A DNA stretch of 64,000 nt from Pycnopodia helianthoides. Taxonomy: Eukaryota; Echinodermata; Asteroidea; Forcipulatida; Asteriidae. Under the pieces are notes generated by a model, which did not search any database, was not told where the DNA came from, and was given only the letters and a program-made list of their open reading frames with translations. A program made the translations under genes and the position numbers. Positions 33,446-45,223 of the stretch are shown in pieces (positions within the stretch are counted from its first letter, which is position 1; each line of letters starts with the position of its first letter). The stretch is from the NCBI GenBank assembly GCA_032158295.1, contig CM063252.1, forward strand, positions 11,396,744 through 11,460,743, in the 5' to 3' direction.

Positions 33446-33896
33446 AAATACACCATTTGTAAACTTGTAGCATGTACTTGATTTGTTTTTCCTCATTGAT
33501 TAAAACATTAATGATATTGCCAACCGGTGTCAATTTATACTTACAAAATGAATATTATTACAAACATTTTTATCTTGAAAACCACAACTTCTATGATTTG
33601 AACGTTTGCATCTGTTATGAAAGTTTGTTATAGGCAAGAACTATGTTATGATATACTTTAATGTACGGTATAATTTAATGTATACCGTAGTCACATGATT
33701 TGACCTTGCTTCCTCTCCAAACCAGAAAGTCAATTAAAAAGATGGTAGGCTTACTATGTATTGAACATTCTGATGTTTTAGTCAATCAAATACATTTTTG
33801 CAAATGTTTTCCCCCAGATTACGTTTCATCGAAGACATTAATTTGCGTAACACTCTTGAGAAGATCCTGTCTAAGATTTAGGGGAAAAAAACTTAC

Positions 33897-34210
33897 TCGT
33901 TTAGTCGCAGATGTTTGGTTTGCTGATGTTCCTTGTTCTGTTTTGGCTTCCATCGTCGTGTCTTCAGTGAGTGGTTTGGTCTTGTTTGACTCGTTGAGCC
34001 GCTGTTGAGTGGGCCTCGGGCAAAGAATTATGCACTTGATCAGAACTGGCCTTGGTTGGTCCAGTAACGAATGACCGTTCAAAGCTTGGTGTTGGTCAGG
34101 CAGGAAAATATGGCCTTTGGACCCTGCAAGCTGCAGCTATCCCCAGTCGCCGATGCCTCGATGAACACCCATGCGAGTATCGCAATGGTGAACGTTATCA
34201 GAGTTGTCAT
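33897..34210 (-). pseudogene. Copy B exon 1, frameshifted after the signal peptide
   Basis: 314 nt (not divisible by 3, phase-0 exon). MTTLITFTIAILAWVFIEAS and CSL are in frame, then a missing G at about 34128 shifts to a nonsense frame. The homologous frame resumes with GHSLLDQPRPVLIKCIILCP. Donor CGA|GTAAGT. Confidence 0.85.
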
Positions 34211-34370
34211 TTTTGGTCTTTCCACAACCAGTCTATCCCGACTCAGGAGTTGAAATGATGGAATGCTGGAGTTCACGTGTGACGTATATTGCTCAAGAGG
34301 GAAAGATAATTACATGTCAGGGGAGTGGCGTCTCTTGTAGTCAGTTTGTATATGATGGACAAGCCTATTA
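34211..34370 (-). promoter_or_regulatory. Conserved upstream region of copy B
   Basis: Counterpart of 15132-15290 with the same CRE-like/E-box string ATACGTCACACGTGAAC. Homology ends at about 34370, where an insertion of more than 2 kb begins. Confidence 0.4.
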
Positions 34371-34404
34371 GTCTAGTCAATTTGTGGTTTGACCTTGACA
34401 AAAT

Positions 34405-34835
34405 TGCAACAGAAATTATTTTTTTGCAACGGTCTTTTCGAACCCTCCAAAACAACATATCAAAAAGAAGAAAAAAGTAAGCAGGGGAAATATGCATAAT
34501 TTGCATAAAATAAAAATTGCCGTTTTCGCCTCTATTTTCACTAATGTTTGTATGCATACGCCCTGATAGTAGTAGAATTTATCTAATTTTCACATCAAAT
34601 TTGCATGCAAAAGTCTCTCGATACCCTTCAAAACAAGGTATCAAAAAAGTAGAAAAAGGAAGTACAGGAAATAAGCATAGATTAAAAATTGCCGTTTTCG
34701 CCTCTATTTTCACTTATGTATGTGTGCACACGCCCTGATAGTTGTAGAATTGATATCATTGTCACCTAAAATTTATCGGCACATGTCTCTTGAAACCAGG
34801 AAACCCTCCCAAACTATGTATCAAAAATATTCAAA
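34405..34835. repeat. Tandem repeat, about 2.3 units of ~190 bp
   Basis: Units share 'attgccgttttcgcctctat' (about 34517 and 34688) and the 'acgccctgatagt' word (about 34558 and 34730). A third, partial unit starts near 34783. Confidence 0.75.
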
Positions 34836-35015
34836 GTATTAAAGGTGCCAATGTATTTTAATTAAATTTGTTTAATTAAAGTTACGTGCGTATTACGCAC
34901 TAACAAGAAATGCAATATTTACTGCTCCTTTAAATGATGTTTGACGCCTTGGACTTTGTTTGGGAGGATTTCCTGGTTTCAAGAGACATTTGCATGAAAA
35001 TTTGATAATACATTT

Positions 35016-35873
35016 GGGTCATTCCATGTCAGACCAACGCACTTTTTTACCTCATGTCTTTTGATTTTGATAAAAATTGCTGTGCTTGTAGGTCCTAATG
35101 AGCAATGAATATACACCAATTTTTAGCCCGATCCGACCTACCATGTGGTCAGGGCAGAAACCACAAAAAATTGACATTTTTGGAGTAAAACACCACCCTT
35201 TTGGTACAATTATGTCAAAACCATGTAAATTTTCATCGAATATATGCAAATTTGGTATTAAAATAATGAGAATTGCATGCTCAATTCCATTTGAAAATTA
35301 ATTTTGTGAAAGTAGGTCACCGTGACCGTTAATATGTCATCATGACCTTTGACCCAATTTTTGTAATAATGTATCATTCCGAAAATCAACGAAATTAAAA
35401 TGACTTGATAGAGCATATCTTCCTCTATCAGAATCCACTAAGAAATACTCGGGCTCTTTCAAATTTACAACTTTATGACTATTTTTGTACAGTTGGTAGG
35501 TTATAAATTAGTCAATTTATAGATTTTACATTAGAAATCCACTGACACAACTTACTGTTCTGTTTCAATTGTTACTCAAATTGTTCTTGGTTGGGGAATT
35601 TCTCATGTTGGGGGCTGATGTGGTCTAACTAGAATCATACTTTAAATTATCAGCAGTGGCGTACCCAGGATTTGGCTCTTTTGGGGGGGGGGGGGCGCTT
35701 ATTTTTTCTTCAAATTTCTTAAGAAGATTGTAAAAATAGATGACAAAAAATCAAACAAACAAATTGACAGCCTTGGAGGGGGTGTGCTCAATCCCCCTGA
35801 CCCCCCTGCCCCCCCCCCCTCGGGTGCGCCACTGATATTTAGGTTTCCCACGAGCACGTTTGGAATACGAAAT
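35016..35873. mobile_element. Truncated second copy of the GGGTCATT TIR element
   Basis: Collinear with 23275-24140, starting GGGTCATTCCATGTCAGACC. The right terminal repeat is missing after about 35873. A nested 'cagtggcgtacccagg' to 'gtgcgccactg' insertion spans about 35655-35834. Confidence 0.8.
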
Positions 35874-35998
35874 AATGCAATGCTGCTGTCACCCATGCCA
35901 CCGACGCACTACATCGTCTGTGTTCCACGAGCGCAAGTAGGATAGCGAATTTATGTATATTAACAATAAAACAATTTTTGAGTAATTGTTTGTGAGGA

Positions 35999-36480
35999 TT
36001 TATATGTTAAAAAAAATATATAAAGTTGTTCGGGGGTGACTCCGCCCATCCCCTTTTGTGACGTCAATCAAGGCAGACTTCGCCTCGATCGAACATCGAC
36101 CCCCCTCGAATTTGCTTGCGTTTACGTTGTAAACACACGTTCAAGTAGGTCCCAGTAGTGATCTTGTACATTTCGAAAAAGGTGGTTTTTCTTGCATTTT
36201 CCGGCCATGCCGACCAGGTGTATTGCTGCTGTATGCAGCTAAACAACTAATGATGGGGTCAGTCTGCATTTGTTTCCTGCAGATCCCAAGTATAAGCGGT
36301 TGTGGGCCGCGAAAGTCAGACTGACGACGTCGTTTTCGGCGCGATGTGCCAGCTAGTATACGCTAGCTCGTACATGTATACTGTGATGTGGGTGACGTCC
36401 GCATACGCACAACATTTTTTTCCTTCAAATATCGTGCCTTGATTGACGTCACGAAAAGCGCCACCATGTGTCAAGGTAAA
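35999..36480 (+). pseudogene. THAP-domain remnant 1
   Basis: From ATG at 36207: MPTRCIAAVCS, a stop, then DGVSLHLFPADPKYKRLWAA and KVRLT. This is the start of a THAP zinc finger (M..C.A..C, F.FP.D...R.LWA..V), but a required downstream Cys/His half is missing and the frame is broken. It lies in a region bounded by inverted GTGACGTCAATCAAGGCA copies (about 36059 and 36440). THAP fingers occur in P-element-like transposases and host proteins. Paralogous to 52430-52830. Confidence 0.65.
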
Positions 36481-36639
36481 GGGGGCCTACTCCTAAATTT
36501 GTAATTAAAATAAAAATTAATTTTTAAAAACCTTAGTTAACTGCTGTTTATTCACATTCCATTCATCAAAATACATACATTAATGACAAAAGCTTTTTTC
36601 TTTCAAAATACCACTGCCAGGTGCCTTTAAGGCTCTTAA

Positions 36640-37085
36640 CGCTCACTGTTGAGTTAGCTTGAGAATTGTCCTCGACACTAAATAAACTTTGTTTCTCTGC
36701 TGATCACCACCAAAGGTCTTCAGACCGAGTCTAATCTCCTCTGCGCAATCTCTTAGCACCTCCCCCCTATCAAAAGTGGTAAAGCCTATATAGCCTGTAC
36801 TTGTCTAATAGCATTGACTACATGTAGTATTTGGTCAGTAGACAGCTAGATTACGAAACCAAGCTATACTTCGATTGAAACAAGTTTGATTCCTTATAAA
36901 TTGACAAATCCATGGTCACAATTATTAGTGTGCTACTTAATTAATATTTACTTCTACAGTGGCAAATCAAATCGACCCTAGTGACCTATTAGTTTGTATA
37001 TTATTCAGCGACAATTTAGTAATCTTTTTGAAAGGTGGACTATTTCTGCTGCTATTGTTGTTGTTGTTTTGGTGGTAAGATTCCT
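36640..37085. repeat. Upstream end of duplication unit B
   Basis: Matches 15381-15775 with only small indels. Marks the breakpoint of the tandem duplication. Confidence 0.75.
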
Positions 37086-37490
37086 TGGAATAATCCTTTG
37101 TTTAAGTTAATTTTTAGGGTATTATACATCAATGGTTCATTTCCAGATGTTCTTGTTTTTCTCGAAAAAGATACCAATGTGAACTTTGGCAACCCGGTGC
37201 ATGCTACATTGTGTTAGTTACAGAATGATGTAGCGGTGAATGCGAGTACCGCTGTCAGTGGTGAACGGTAAAAGACTTTTCATGTCTGTTTCGATCCCAC
37301 CGACAGTCAAGATCAGCTTTGGTTTAAGATTCAAATGTTAACTCAATTGAAATGTGTGAGTATGTTCTCAGATCCAGTCTTTATTGATCTGTCACTTCGT
37401 GTAAACTGCAACGTAAATGATGCAGCCCTTTCTGGAATTTTTGACCATACCATGACGTGAAGGTTGATGGGTATGGCATTTTGATATTAT
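37086..37490. other. Non-coding spacer
   Basis: No exon or repeat recognised. Confidence 0.4.
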
Positions 37491-37492
37491 TA

Positions 37493-37745
37493 TCAACTCG
37501 TACACCAACTCGTACACCAAATCGTACAACAACTCCTACACCAACTCCTACACCAACTCCTACACCAACTCCTACACCAACTCCTACACCAACTCCTACA
37601 CCAACTCCTACACCAACTCCTACACCAACTCCTACACCAACTCCTACACCAACTCCTACACCAACTCCTACACCAACTCCTACACCAACTCCTACACTAA
37701 CTCTTACACCAACTCCTACACCAACTCCTACACCGACTCCTACAC
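37493..37745. repeat. 12-bp minisatellite, about 20 units
   Basis: Units 'caccaactccta', with variants at both ends ('caactcgtacac', 'ctaactcttaca'). Reads as (TP)n on plus and (GV)n on minus only because 12 is divisible by 3. No splice or start context supports a protein. Confidence 0.95.
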
Positions 37746-37853
37746 ATACAAACTCTATCAATATCAAGTAATTCAGTACCGGTACGTGATTGCGTAATTG
37801 TGTGTAAGAAGAGAACATGATATAATAATTATTAAAAACATAGGCTACAATCA

Positions 37854-38257
37854 TTAAAGACACTGGACACCTTTGGTATTTGTCAAAGACCAGTCTTCTC
37901 ACTTGGTGTATCTCAACATATGCACAAAATAACAAACCTGTGAAAATTTGAACTCAATTGGTCGTCGAAGTTGCGATTTAATAATGAAAGAAAAAACACC
38001 CTTGTCCATGTTGTCACACGAAGTTGTGTGCTTTCAGATGCTTGAGTTCGATTTCGAGACCTCACGCGTGAGGTCTCAAAAATCAATTCAAATATTTTAC
38101 TGAGAAGTTACTTCTTTCTCAAAAACTACGTTACTTCAGAGGGAGCCGTTTCTCACAATGTTTTATACTATCAACAGCTCTCTATTGCTCGTTACCAAGT
38201 AAGTTTTTATGCAAACAATTATTTTGAGTAAATACCATTAGTGTCCAGTGCCTTTAA
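37854..38257. mobile_element. MITE, TTAAAGACACTGGACAC family, copy 2
   Basis: 404 bp, collinear with 13504-13898, with the internal 'gacctcacgcgtgaggtc' hairpin intact. Ends in 'gtgtccagtgcctttaa'. Confidence 0.88.
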
Positions 38258-39984
38258 AACAATTTTGTTTGAATCGCTAACTGCTCATATTCTCATGCAA
38301 AGAGAAGCTTTATTTATTTTGAGACTGAGATGTAAGTTTGTTTCGTTCAGCTTCTTGATTTACATGTCAATGTCTGGTTTTTAGAAGTCACGAGAATTTG
38401 AGATTCAAGGACCGTCCTGGCGTCACAATCATACACGACGCCCGCGGCATGGCATCGGTTTGCGCAAACGTAGCGTCGTGTGCTTCCTGTTGATCAAAAT
38501 GTACAGACCAACATTGCGGATAGTGTTGATAATTAGTTAAACGATACACTCAGTTTCCTAATCAGTTGGTGATGGCATCATTGCGGTTGGAGGCAAATAC
38601 TGTCCTTGGGTTTGGAAATCTGTCGCAAGAACGGGTATTCATTAAAAGCAATTCGGCCTACCATTACATGTCTGCTCAATATTATTAGGTTGTCGAGATA
38701 TAAAAGCATTTACTTTAATATAGATTTATACATCTAAGTAGAATTACAGCAAACACTGATAATGGTATATAAACTATTACTTAAATCAATGCCATAGAGA
38801 GCTACATATGAAACTTTGATATCAAATACTTTAAACAAAACATTAGCTTGTAAAGTAATTTATTTTATTTTTTTATTTTTTATTTTTTTAACCGCTGTGC
38901 TACAGACTCATTTGTCTATGCTTAAATGCAAAATATTGAAAAGAATCATGAAGTATTTCTCATTCATAACGATTCTTGGCTTTGGGTAAATCTCCTTCAA
39001 GGGAGAGATATGGGTGTTGTCATTAACTACGAACTAAACACCAAGTTCTAGAAACTGGTTGTTATAGATCCTTTATTTCACATTATCAACTAATGCAAAT
39101 TGTACAATTCAATTTGAAATAGCACATTTGAATGCTTATTGTTTGCACAGTTTTGCCAATAGCTTTGAGAATACGGTGTCTGTTTTTGTTACTCAACCAA
39201 GACCCTTTGCAAGTTATTAATTTGACCTTGGGTTTAAAAATGTATGATAATAACCTATGGTGTCGGGATGCATTTACGTTTGTCATGGCATCTTTGCGGT
39301 TGTAGGTAAATCTCGTCCTTATGTACAGAAAATCTTGCTTGCTAACTTGTTGATATAAACAGAAAGTGATCCTATTGTTAAAAGCTTACTCAACACAAAA
39401 TATTTAATAGGAGTCCGTGTGGTGTATTAAGCGGTCCGAATATAGTGGCGTTTACCTCAATGCGAACTTCCCATGGGTAGTTTCACAGAAAACACTGCCG
39501 TGTTATCTAAAACGGCAATTTTAATATCAAGGCCATGTACATCTACATCGATCTACATGTACATGTATTTTATGGTTGTACACGTAATTACTGACATGTA
39601 GATCGATGTACTACAATCAAGCCGAGCTGCGGAATCACCTTGCCCCTCTAAAAGAAATAAAATCCCCAAATCACAAATCCGTTCAAAAGTGGCTTGGTTA
39701 GTTGTAAATGGTGAAGTTTGGGGTGTAATTGTGTTAGCTCCGTACAAAAGTCCAATTCAACTAGCCAACGATGACGTCACGAGTCCTTTGTCTCGTTGTT
39801 TGTTTGACCTTGGGTCTTCCAGATTCTTAACTGGGAGTGTTTCGAGAAAAAACTTGTTGGACTCTTTTCAATTTATTTTTTAAATATTTCTTGTGGACTC
39901 CATCCGTTGGAAAAAATATGTAAGCTAAGTATTTTAGAGCCGCTCCTTCAAATTGTAATTGCTTGAGTATTCAAAAGCCCCAAT
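38258..39984. repeat. Spacer with two copies of a ~240-bp dispersed repeat
   Basis: Related blocks at about 38566-38800 and 39283-39520, with a third at about 55955-56165, share 'atggcatctttgcggtt' and the following bases. A small inverted repeat ('acatcgatctacatgt' / 'acatgtagatcgatgt') lies at 39546-39612. No coding exon. Confidence 0.55.
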
Positions 39985-40715
39985 TCAGACCACTGGCTGT
40001 ATAGGCCTACTGATCGTATAAGTGGCTCGTTGGCCAACAACAATATTTAGACTACTGTACGAGGAAGACAATTTCCGCAACAAGAAAAACATTTGCCTTA
40101 TACTCGGGCATTTTTTTAATTAAGTTTTTGGTAGCTATTAGTTGGTATTGTGTTTGCATGACAACAAATTGACATTCAATCAAAGAGTAAGTTTTCAATA
40201 AGCTCAAACACTCTGTAAACAAACAACAACTCCCCGGAGTCAGAATTTCCCTGCATCCGGGTTCTGTGGGTCCTGGCCCATTTCTGGGTCAGTAATGAAC
40301 ATGAATCTGTTTCAAAAGGACCCAGAAATGGTTCGAAATGACGCAGAATCCGAGTTAAAATCTCATATTTTAACCACTCTCCGGGTCACAGTCAGCTGTA
40401 ATCTTAACTTTATAAACTACTGCAACATCATCAACGTAAATTAATGTCCATTACCAAAGCGTAAACGAATCACGACTATACTCAAAGCATAATGTACTTT
40501 TTTCCCCGCAGCAACCTAGACGTTCTAATCGTTTAGCGGCTACGGCTACGGCTACGACTGTTGCCAAGGCAGTTGCTAAGGACGTCTTTTTCTTCATCGC
40601 ATGATGACACCGCACTGCAGCCAAAAATTCGCACGCGGCCTTCCTTTTTGAATGCTCTTTCAGACGATGGATACGACGAAAATGGCCAGATGATTATGGT
40701 TTTCCACGAATTGAT
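39985..40715. other. Spacer with one dispersed-repeat copy
   Basis: About 39985-40215 belongs to the family at 19180-20520. 40535-40592 has a 'ggctacggctacggctacg' word shared loosely with 2306-2345 and 7817-7860. No exon recognised. Confidence 0.45.
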
Positions 40716-41052
40716 TTAAAGGTATTGTACACTTTTGGTAACGGCTCAAAATCAGTGTCCACATTTTTTGTGATTAAACATATAAATGGACAAACTAACC
40801 TGTGAAAGTTTGAGCTCAATTGGTCATCGAGGTCACGAGAAAATAGTGAAAAGAGATCTTATGTAATTTCTGTTTTTTCAAATTATCGCGCGCGATAATT
40901 ACTATTGTTTTACTCGTTTCTCAGAAACAATAGCATTTTAGGCAGAAATATTTTAAGGAACCCTTTCTACCATTACTTACTTTAAATCATGTAAGTTATG
41001 TGTGAATCTCTGAACATTGTGTTTTTCGATCTTACCAATAGTGGGCCTTTAA
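40716..41052. mobile_element. MITE, TTAAAGGTATTGTACAC family, copy 2
   Basis: 337 bp, nearly identical to 12525-12866, including 'atcgcgcgcgataatt'. A few bases are missing in the right terminus ('aatagtgggcctttaa'). Confidence 0.88.
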
Positions 41053-42392
41053 TGACACACGTTCTTCTTCTTTTTATATCAAGTGCCGTTTGTGTGTATT
41101 TGTAGTCGTGTATGCCGAGCTGCATGTGTGTATTTGTATTCGTGTATGCCGGGCTGCAACGGACACCGGTTGCACCCTTTTTGAGATACCACAAATGAAA
41201 TATGTAAAATATCATATATTTTTAACTGTGTATGCAAATATATTTCCATTTTGATGATCACATCTTGACTGTGCTATAATCATTAAAGCAATTAGTCTAT
41301 ACTTTGATGTTTAACATTTAAAAAATTTAAATATTGATGACTATAAAAGACAAATTGGGGTGTTCGGGGGTGAAAGTTCAAAGGTTAGGTTCACGGTGGT
41401 AAGTTAAAGTTTACAGATAAATAAATTGTCAATGTTACAGTGCTCGGGTGTAGGAACATGGTCTGGTGATATTTTCGTTTGTTTTCTGTTGTTTTGTGGA
41501 GTTATGCTTTGGAGTGAATTTACAGCATAAGTAGGAACATTATGTAGTCATTGTATGCCGGGCCGCAATGGAAACATGGTTGTACCTGTACAGAACTTGG
41601 CTAAAGAAATGAAATAAATAAATTTACAAATCACTTGCGTTATATTAGCAAATGATTTTCTCAGCCATTTAAAATCCCAATTAAGACCACTCTCTGCATA
41701 CGGAGTGTGTTAAATGCAGCTTGTTGACAAACAATAATGCTTATGAGGAAGCCAACACTCGCAAGAAATGTGTACCTCCCAAAGGCAGATGTCCTTATAC
41801 CCTTAACAAAATTTTATTCAGTTTGTGGTAGCTGTTAGTGTTATGTTTCCATGGCAACAACATGCGATGAAGTCAACAGCAAATCAACTGTAGACTTCAT
41901 TATTGAAACGGAGTCCGACTTTTTTTTAAGCACACAGTTTATTGGCAATTAAATTAAGAGTAAGATCACTAAGCTAACGAACATTTATACTAATAATTCA
42001 AGATACAATCATTCTTGGTTTACAAATAATGAAAACAAATTGCAAAGGTCCGTAAAATTCCACACAGCGAGACTCAGCCTGAATCTTTATGACCGATGAA
42101 TCAATAATATAATGACTAATGAATGTTATACAGTGATTAATGTGTCAAATAGTTCTGTTTCAAATAAAACATCCAGCATAATTATTAAATGAGCCTTCAG
42201 CCACGCAAATATAAAACGTCAAACTCCACAACTTTGACCCAGTCACGCAAATTGACTCAAAACATTTGCGTCAATTTGAACAATTAAACTCAGTGCACAA
42301 GTTGTGAAATTTTATACAAATTCTGGGGTTCATAATTACGACTTGGAGCACTATGGGGCGCCGTTTGTCAATTAATTGTTTAGCGTTTTTTG
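41053..42392. other. Spacer with dispersed repeat, paralogous in part to 55210-55870
   Basis: The part from about 41665 to 42340 matches 55265-55830 in order ('gttatgtttccatg', 'gagactc.gcc', 'gttgtgaaattttaggcaaattc'-like). No coding exon found. Confidence 0.5.
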
Positions 42393-42944
42393 ACCTGTTT
42401 TACCATGGTTTGTAACAATTAGATGTAAACCATAGAAATTGCTGTCAATTTTTGTGTGGTTTACATACCATGAATATACCAATCAAAGCTTATAAATCAT
42501 GGTTTGTAAACCATGACAATTTAATCATCATAAAACATGGTTTATAAACCATGTTTATAAACCATGAAAACTGAAGCGTCATAAAACGTGGTTTATAAAC
42601 CATGAAAAATTAAGCACCTTCAAAACATGGTTTGTAAACCATGAAAATGTAAGCACCTTAAAAACATGGTTTATAAACAATGAACATTCTAGCATCATGG
42701 TTTAAAAATCATGGTTTATAAATCATGAAAATTGAAGCATCATAAAACATTGTTTATAAACCATGGTTTAAAAACCATAAAAGCTGAAGCGTCATAAAAC
42801 GTGGTTTATACACCATGAAAATTTAAGCACCTTAAAAACATGGTATATAAAACCATGAAACTTCTAGCATCATAAAACATGGTTTACAAATCATGGTTTA
42901 TAAACCATAAAAACTGTTGTGTTACAAACCATGGTAAAACAGGT
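42393..42944. mobile_element. TIR element filled with a palindromic satellite
   Basis: Perfect inverted ends of 25 bp, beginning ACCTGTTTTACCATGGTTTG and closing with its inverse. The interior holds about 10 copies of the palindrome CATGGTTTATAAACCATG and variants, spaced by about 20-25 bp of 'aaaattgaagcatcataaaa'-like sequence. No coding capacity. Confidence 0.9.
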
Positions 42945-42997
42945 ATAAAATCTTATACTGGACAAAATTGTATGAACTTGTACAGTAATACTCGTGA

Positions 42998-43540
42998 TTC
43001 ATAAATACCTGTGACAGTTTATCCATTCTGATTGGACGAGAGGACATCACGTGGGGGTGTTTAAACGGACGATATAACACCGGCTAGAAGTGTTTAAACA
43101 TGGCCTGGCAACTTTTTGTCAAAGAGGGCGCTATCACGTTTGCGCGGAGCGCGCAAATTTGGTAAGCCGCATAGTTTATTTCGCGCAAGTTGGAAACTTG
43201 CGTGCGATAGCTTGAATCTTAAGCGCGCAAGTTCGAAAATTGCGCGACGCGGTTTTTCTACACGCATAGAAATTCAACGCCGAGTCGAGGTGAGCTAAGG
43301 CTAAACTGTCAGATTTGTTCTCAACTTTTACAGGGTTTTTGGATATATTTTTAGGAGAAAGGTATTTATGAATGGGAATCAAAGTGTGTTGAATCGGTTT
43401 TAAACTATGGTTTAAACCCGCCGAGGCCTGGTTCTTGGTAATATCACCTCGACTTCGTCTCGGTGATAATATTATCAAGAACCAGGCCTCGGCGGGTTAA
43501 AACCACTAGTTTAAAACCTCTTCACCACACATTGATTCCC
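42998..43540. mobile_element. Second copy of the fold-back MITE composite
   Basis: Near-identical to 11615-12160, with the same hairpin around 43445. The end at 'cccttatt' is cut short. The high identity indicates a recent transposition or exchange with the copy in intron 2 of gene A. Confidence 0.85.
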
Positions 43541-43879
43541 TTATTAAATAACACAAAGTTGACATGTGATCACATAGGGGCGAGAAACTGTTAACGATGA
43601 TGGAATATCCAACTCAAAAATTTAATTATGAAATTCCGAGTAGATCGACGCGGCGTTCTATAGTAAGTTTATTTCTAGAATGATGTTTATTAGTTTGTTT
43701 TAAGGACATCAACTAAATACATACCAGCAATACTGTAAATTGCATCTCTAAAAGCCCTACCTAACAATGTACATTTTGGATCAAATCTGTAAATTACGTT
43801 AAGACTAATAGTAGTGAAGCTGACTACTTGCGTAACAGCATGGTACAATCATGGGGTCGATTGTAGCCGTTTTCGAAAC

Positions 43880-44235
43880 CACTGTTTGGGCTTGGGCTTT
43901 GGCTTTGGCTTGGGCTCCGTCGGTTATTTAGAAAGCGTGTGCTTTCCCTACGGGCTTCAAACAGGCAGACGGAGCCTAAGCCGGGGCCAAACCCCAATTA
44001 TTTTGTGGTTCGATAAAAACTATACATCTAACATGGAAAAAACACTTGGTTGATGTGCGTGACCATTACAAACACCAATATACTAGCTTGCGATTCTCTA
44101 GAATATTAAGCCAGATCTTCATCTAAAAACCGTCAACCCTGAACATTGGATTAGCTTAAGCTTAGGCTTGGCTTAAGCTTAGGCTTAGGCTTAGGCAGAG
44201 GCTCCGTGTGCCTCATTTGAAACCCTGTACTGAAA
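43880..44235. repeat. Inverted low-complexity segment with (TTAGGC)n
   Basis: Runs of 'ggctttggcttgggctccgt' (about 43900) are mirrored by 'acggagcctaagccggggcc' (about 43969). At 44160-44205 a 'cttaggcttaggcttaggc' run follows. Confidence 0.6.
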
Positions 44236-45061
44236 GCGTGTATTTAAAAAAAAAAAACTCACCGAGTCGAAGCCGAAGCCGTGGTGTCGAAAAAGATCTT
44301 TAACTGCACATAAACCCCCTTGCATATGACGTCACAAGAAGAGCTGTGTATTGAGAGAGTTGCGACGACATGTGATTAAAAGCCATTCTCGGTCCTCCAA
44401 AAAACGCATGTGCGCAGACGGGTTCCAGACTATACTGCACATTAGGTTGTGCTGCATTTGAACCGAAAATGGCATCCGGCAACCACGTGACAAAAGAAAA
44501 TCGATATCTCCAGGTCGCAATTTTCTCAATAAACAGCTCTGGTCACAAACCTAAGACAGCGCCCTCACACAGGTCATTGAAAACTAATCATTATTAGTGC
44601 GCAGCCTCAGCGTTGACGATCAATGTAAGGTTAGGCGACATGGCGTTTACACGCCTACCATTATTTTTGTTTACGGGCAATTGACTCCTTATTGCAAAGT
44701 GGAAAACATTTCTATGGGCAGCCTACGCTAATTCAAAATAAGTTAACGTTGCAATGTTCAAAACAAAGCGCCCACATTGTAATTGCGATATCGAATCTCT
44801 TTTTATTTAAAAAAAAAAAAAAAAACACCACCATACAATTCCCCCAAATAAGCGTTTTTTAAGTTGTGTTAGGCCTACTACTCCTTAAAACCTAAAATAA
44901 AAAAGTTCGATCGAAAATAACGTTCTTTAATAAAATTTAAAAAATCCTAAAACACACAATAAACCCTTGTAGGTTTGTTTTTAAGAAAGCAGCTTTTTAT
45001 GATAAAGATAAATTTAAAGTCTTGTTATAGAAATGTTACTATAAGTCTTGCCGTCGTTTTC
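44236..45061. other. 3' flank of copy C
   Basis: From about 44690 onward it is homologous to 7840-8170 and 26100-26420. No exon. A minus-strand AATAAA occurs only about 265 nt past the stop, near 44797. Confidence 0.5.
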
Positions 45062-45223
45062 TTAATAGTTGCAGGTGATGAACTCAAATCGCATGCACAG
45101 ATTTTCTCCATTATACGCCCTGGGATAAATGCGGATGATACTTGATCGGATCATTCTCTGTGATGTGGTCTGGACAGAGACGAACACATTGTGAACATCA
45201 GATGTCCATTTACATAGGTAGTA
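45062..45223 (-). CDS. Copy C exon 6
   Basis: 162 nt, acceptor 'ccattccag', open: YYLCKWTSDVHNVFVSVQTT, RMIRSSIIRIYPRAYNGENL, ending EFITCNY and TAA. One codon longer than A and B at the C-terminus. Confidence 0.85.
   Translation of the reverse strand, partial: YYLCKWTSDVHNVFVSVQTTSQRMIRSSIIRIYPRAYNGENLCMRFEFITCNY

Larger units (their letters stand above)
28281..34210 (-). pseudogene. Copy B: PAN-remnant/HYR/F5-8C gene with two frameshifts
   Basis: Six exons align one to one with gene A: 34210-33897, 31790-31730, 31153-30887, 30428-30304, 29786-29599, 28439-28281, with all splice sites canonical. Exon 1 lacks one base near 34128, just after the signal peptide, so the frame is lost. Exon 4 lacks one base at about 30357, turning Val-Leu into Val-stop. 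Exons 2, 3, 5 and 6 are open, and HYR keeps four Cys. Two lesions make a sequencing error for both less likely, so this is called a pseudogene, but the open remaining exons suggest recent decay. Most of the PAN core is gone (QQRLNESNK). Confidence 0.75.

Noticed and set aside
37381..37935. Long open frames reading (TP)n or (GV)n
   Set aside because: They are the translation of a 12-bp minisatellite whose period is a multiple of three; no splice, start or homology support.
40535..40592. Possible Gly-Tyr repeat peptide from 'ggctacggctacggctacg'
   Set aside because: Short, no open context, and loosely shared with non-coding repeats at 2306 and 7817.
42393..42944. CRISPR-like array of spaced palindromes
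   Set aside because: Spacers are themselves repeated, the DNA is from an animal genome, and the array lies within a TIR element.
44160..44205. Telomere-like (TTAGGC)n
   Set aside because: Only about three to four units inside a wider low-complexity segment; not evidence of a telomere.
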